Assembly (NCBI RefSeq): GCF_017573545.1 | Contig: NZ_JAGEOK010000033.1 | Coordinates: forward strand, 62,001 to 126,000 | Direction of reading: 5' to 3' | DNA from: Actinomadura nitritigenes | GTDB lineage: Bacteria; Actinomycetota; Actinomycetes; Streptosporangiales; Streptosporangiaceae | Length of the DNA stretch: 64,000 nt | Shown: in pieces, positions 63,346-64,000 of the stretch | Numbering within the stretch: the first letter of the stretch is position 1 | Layout: the number at the start of each line of letters is the position of its first letter | The notes under the pieces: generated by a model | What the model was told of the DNA's origin: nothing | Database searches by the model: none | Seen by the model: the letters and a program-made list of their open reading frames with translations, nothing else | Made by a program: the position numbers and the translations under genes

Positions 63346-64000
63346 ATGCAGGACGCATTGACACCGCTCGCCGTCCGCGCGAGCCGGAGCGGCGCCGCCG
63401 AGCCCGCCATCGCCCGCAGCGCGCTGAAAAGGACGTGGGTCGCCGCCACGGCGTGGGCGCTGGTGTTCGGAGGATCCGCGGCGGTGTCCGCGGTCACCTA
63501 CGCCGGCACCTATCCGACCGTGGCGGAACGCCAGACCATCGCGTCCACGACCGGGCGCGACAGCGGGTTCGCGGTCCTCCTCGGCCCCGTGGCCGACATC
63601 GGAACCGTCGGCGGCTACACCGTCTACAAGAACTTCGCTTTCCTCACCACGATCGGCGCCATCTGGGCCCTGCTCGCCGCCACCCGGCTGCTGCGCGGCG
63701 AAGAGGACGCCGGCCGCTGGCAGCTGCTCCTGTCCGGCCGGACCACCCCGGTCCGCGCCACGTCCGCCACGCTGACGGGGCTCATGGCCGGCATCGGGAT
63801 CGTGTTCACGGGGGCGACCGCCGTCCTGCTGCTCACGGGTCGCGACTCGCGGCTGGATCTCGGAACGGGCGCCACGCTGCTGTACGGGCTGAGCCTGACG
63901 ATCAATCCCGTGGTGTTCGCCGCCGTCGGTGCGCTCACCTCGCAGCTCGCCGCCACCCGGCGGGGCGCGGCCGGGATGGGATTCGGCGCCTTCGCCGTGC
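63346..64000 (+). CDS. ABC-2 type exporter permease, 3' end beyond window
   Basis: The first 218 residues of a membrane permease are visible. They contain a helix near WVAATAWALVFGGSAAVSAV and two more around residues 92-160, with the cytoplasmic RGEEDAGRWQLLLSGRTTP segment found in actinobacterial polyketide-antibiotic-type permeases (usually about 530 residues). The ATG at 63346 follows GAGGAGACGAG. It continues past base 64000 without a stop. It forms the transporter with the preceding ATPase. Confidence 0.82.
   Translation, partial: MQDALTPLAVRASRSGAAEPAIARSALKRTWVAATAWALVFGGSAAVSAVTYAGTYPTVAERQTIASTTGRDSGFAVLLGPVADIGTVGGYTVYKNFAFLTTIGAIWALLAATRLLRGEEDAGRWQLLLSGRTTPVRATSATLTGLMAGIGIVFTGATAVLLLTGRDSRLDLGTGATLLYGLSLTINPVVFAAVGALTSQLAATRRGAAGMGFGAFAV

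Overview
The window is 64 kb of chromosome from a very GC-rich actinomycete. Almost every third codon position is G or C, GTG and TTG starts are common, and genes are packed with stop/start overlaps. The gene content (WS/DGAT acyltransferase, a DosR-type dormancy locus, LAL-type LuxR and PucR regulators) suits the Streptosporangiales/Thermomonosporaceae (Actinomadura-like), but the genus is inferred from composition and content only.

Layout: (1) 1-4.9 kb, carbohydrate: the 3' end of a hydroxyacid dehydrogenase, a GH15 glucosidase/trehalase-type enzyme, a G6PDH-family enzyme that lacks the phosphate-binding Tyr and Lys, and a convergent SMP-30 lactonase. (2) 5.2-22.2 kb, one functional block: M20 hydrolase, GNAT transferase and an enolase-superfamily racemase (the three enzymes of the N-succinyl D-to-L amino-acid route), a PucR regulator, then a minus-strand run of a beta-lactamase-fold hydrolase, M19 dipeptidase, complete Dpp/Opp transporter, an erythromycin-esterase-like protein and a prolyl oligopeptidase. 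I read it as import and catabolism of peptides that contain D-residues. (3) 22.6-31 kb, a decayed accessory zone: a frameshifted NB-ARC/TPR gene, a GNAT gene, fragments of an HxlR regulator, a GH31 glycosidase and a tyrosine recombinase, a possible alkylsulfatase/SCP2 remnant, an intact heliorhodopsin gene, an orphan hypothetical and a bacterial PH-domain protein. (4) 30.7-46.9 kb, regulator/target pairs: TetR with SDR and OYE reductase; secreted GH5; TetR with DHA2 MFS exporter; Lrp/AsnC with an AceE-like thiamine enzyme; LAL regulator divergent from MBL hydrolase, carboxylesterase and RidA. (5) 46.8-49.0 kb, an FUSC-family membrane protein. (6) 49.2-62.4 kb, a dormancy locus like the Mycobacterium DosR regulon: WS/DGAT, DUF4389, two universal stress proteins, site-2 protease with CBS domains, flavodoxin, DUF1876, two CBS proteins, truncated DUF1918, FtsH and STAS, with ten GGGNC-N4-GNCCC-like boxes in front of these genes. 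IS3 and IS5 scars and fragments of a sortase and a cyclic-nucleotide-binding protein lie inside it. (7) 62.4-64 kb, an ABC-2 exporter that runs off the window.

The most useful observations are the D-peptide block, the box-rich dormancy locus, the sugar dehydrogenase predicted to act on unphosphorylated sugar, and the lone heliorhodopsin. No rRNA, tRNA, CRISPR array or intact transposon was found. Family calls come from reading motifs; no database search was run.
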